DNA of 29,529 nucleotides. Source: Chara braunii. Its lineage: Eukaryota > Streptophyta > Charophyceae > Charales > Characeae. Under the pieces are notes generated by a model that did not search any database, had not been told where the DNA came from, and saw only the letters and a program-made list of their open reading frames with translations. A program made the position numbers and the translations under genes. How positions within the stretch are numbered: the first letter of the stretch is position 1; the number at the start of each line of letters is the position of its first letter. The stretch spans positions 1,153,602 to 1,183,130 of the forward strand of contig BFEA01000022.1 of NCBI GenBank assembly GCA_003427395.1. The letters run 5' to 3'. This document shows positions 28,954 to 29,529 of this stretch, in pieces.

Positions 28954-28969
28954 CGTCACATATGTGACG
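28954..28969. repeat. 16-bp palindrome across the right repeat junction
   Basis: CGTCACATATGTGACG is perfectly self-complementary. Its right half is the first 7 bases of the long repeat (from 28963). Its left half looks like the inverse LTR terminus. The left repeat at 18155 has no such partner. Confidence 0.8.
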
Positions 28970-29529
28970 AACCAATTTTTGTTCCGCGCGACTTTCTGCG
29001 TGAGGACAATGAGGGGTCCTGAGATGGGAAGGATGGGCCAATTACGGGAGATCGGGATCGAAGGGAAAATTGCATCGGTGTCCTCGCTTCTTCGTCTTTT
29101 TACGTCGCTTCTTTTCGGATGGCTGGGTTTGGAGCCGGGCGAGTCCCGGGATGGTCGATTGAGTGGCTGGCGCGCCGACAGAGGCGTGATTAATAATGTT
29201 TGACGTCGCTTCTTTCTTGTTCTGCTGTCAGGTCCTTGGTGCGGTGATCGCGCAGGATGTTTTGCTTCTTTTTGAATTTCTTTTTGAATCTTGTCGAGCC
29301 TCAATGGCTCTCGGAATTTCGGACTTTCTTTTCGGATTTGTGCTCTTTGCATTTTTGTAGTAAGTAGGAATTTAGGAATTTAGGAATTTCTTTTGTCTCG
29401 CGGTGCCTTTTTACTCGCGCGTTTCTTTTTGCGTTGCAACGGAGCTGTGATTAGTTGGCGCCCTTAATCTTGTGTGTAACTGTAATTTTGGGCGGGCGCC
29501 CTTGTAACTGTATCTTTCTTCTTGAGCTT
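28963..29529 (+). repeat. Right long direct repeat, probable 3' LTR start of element B (truncated by window)
   Basis: Same sequence as 18155-18722 with about 5% difference and one net base missing. It starts TGTGACGAACC and ends with the window at CTTCTTGAGCTT, the same point where the left copy meets the N gap. Short ORFs in both copies on both strands are shadows. A purine tract before it, normal for a 3' LTR, is missing. Confidence 0.82.

Larger units (their letters stand above)
18155..29529 (+). mobile_element. Element B: large Ty3/gypsy element with PHD finger and three extra 3' ORFs
   Basis: Direct repeats of about 567 bp begin at 18155 and 28963, both with TGTGACGAACC. Between them on the plus strand lie a PBS, gag, protease, RT, RNase H, a PHD finger, integrase and three further ORFs. 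If the repeats are the starts of the two LTRs, the left LTR would run from 18155 to just before the PBS (about 2.4 kb with the gap at nominal size) and the whole element would be near 13 kb. Weak points are that no purine-rich tract precedes 28963 and no CA end is seen just before the PBS. A nested or composite structure is the alternative. Confidence 0.72.

Overview
This is repeat-dominated eukaryotic nuclear DNA. Essentially all recognisable coding sequence belongs to Ty3/gypsy LTR retrotransposons. No host gene, rRNA, tRNA or bacterial-type operon could be supported. Two elements carry a plant-type initiator-tRNA-Met primer binding site, and the gag/pol types and dense nesting suggest a streptophyte. 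A charophyte alga such as Chara is my best guess, but no host marker proves it. The assembly has one ambiguous base (2015) and one 765-base N gap (18723-19487).

Layout. (A) 1 to about 5900, minus strand: the 5' part of an intact-looking gypsy element. Reading leftwards it has a probable 5' LTR with a TATA box, a PBS at 4830-4841, a long leader, a 719-codon gag (3880-1721), and a pol in the -1 frame (1745 to the window edge) with protease and reverse transcriptase. No stop was found in either reading frame. About 5900-9300 is repeat-rich non-coding DNA with a 26-27 bp minisatellite, tandem duplications of about 160 and 200 bp, and many short hairpins. A possible gag-like ORF with an upstream TATA lies at 8888-9298 (minus). 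9300-12700 holds short tandem duplications and little else. (C) about 12700-16660, minus: a decayed gypsy element of a different lineage (RT with a VPQG motif and YIDD box). Protease, RT, RNase H, an acidic tether, integrase and a GPY module can be followed in order through stops and frameshifts. 16660-18150 is non-coding, with a 165 bp tandem duplication.

(B) 18155 to the window end, plus strand: a large element bounded by about 95% identical direct repeats beginning TGTGACGAACC (18155 and 28963). It contains a PBS (20594), a broken gag with a CCHC knuckle, and a pol with protease, RT (YMDD), RNase H, a complete C4HC3 PHD-type zinc finger, an HHCC/DDE integrase and a GPY-like module. Three further ORFs of unknown function follow pol. 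The first two are joined to their upstream neighbours by ATGA stop/start overlaps and the third starts 7 nt after its neighbour's stop. The body carries many stops and frameshifts, so this copy is probably inactive.

The most unusual signals are the PHD finger between RNase H and integrase, and the polycistron-like 3' cassette of element B (26683-28694). Gag, protease, RT/RNase H and integrase form the standard replication set. The extra ORFs occupy the position where env-like genes sit in other LTR elements, but they do not look like envelope proteins.
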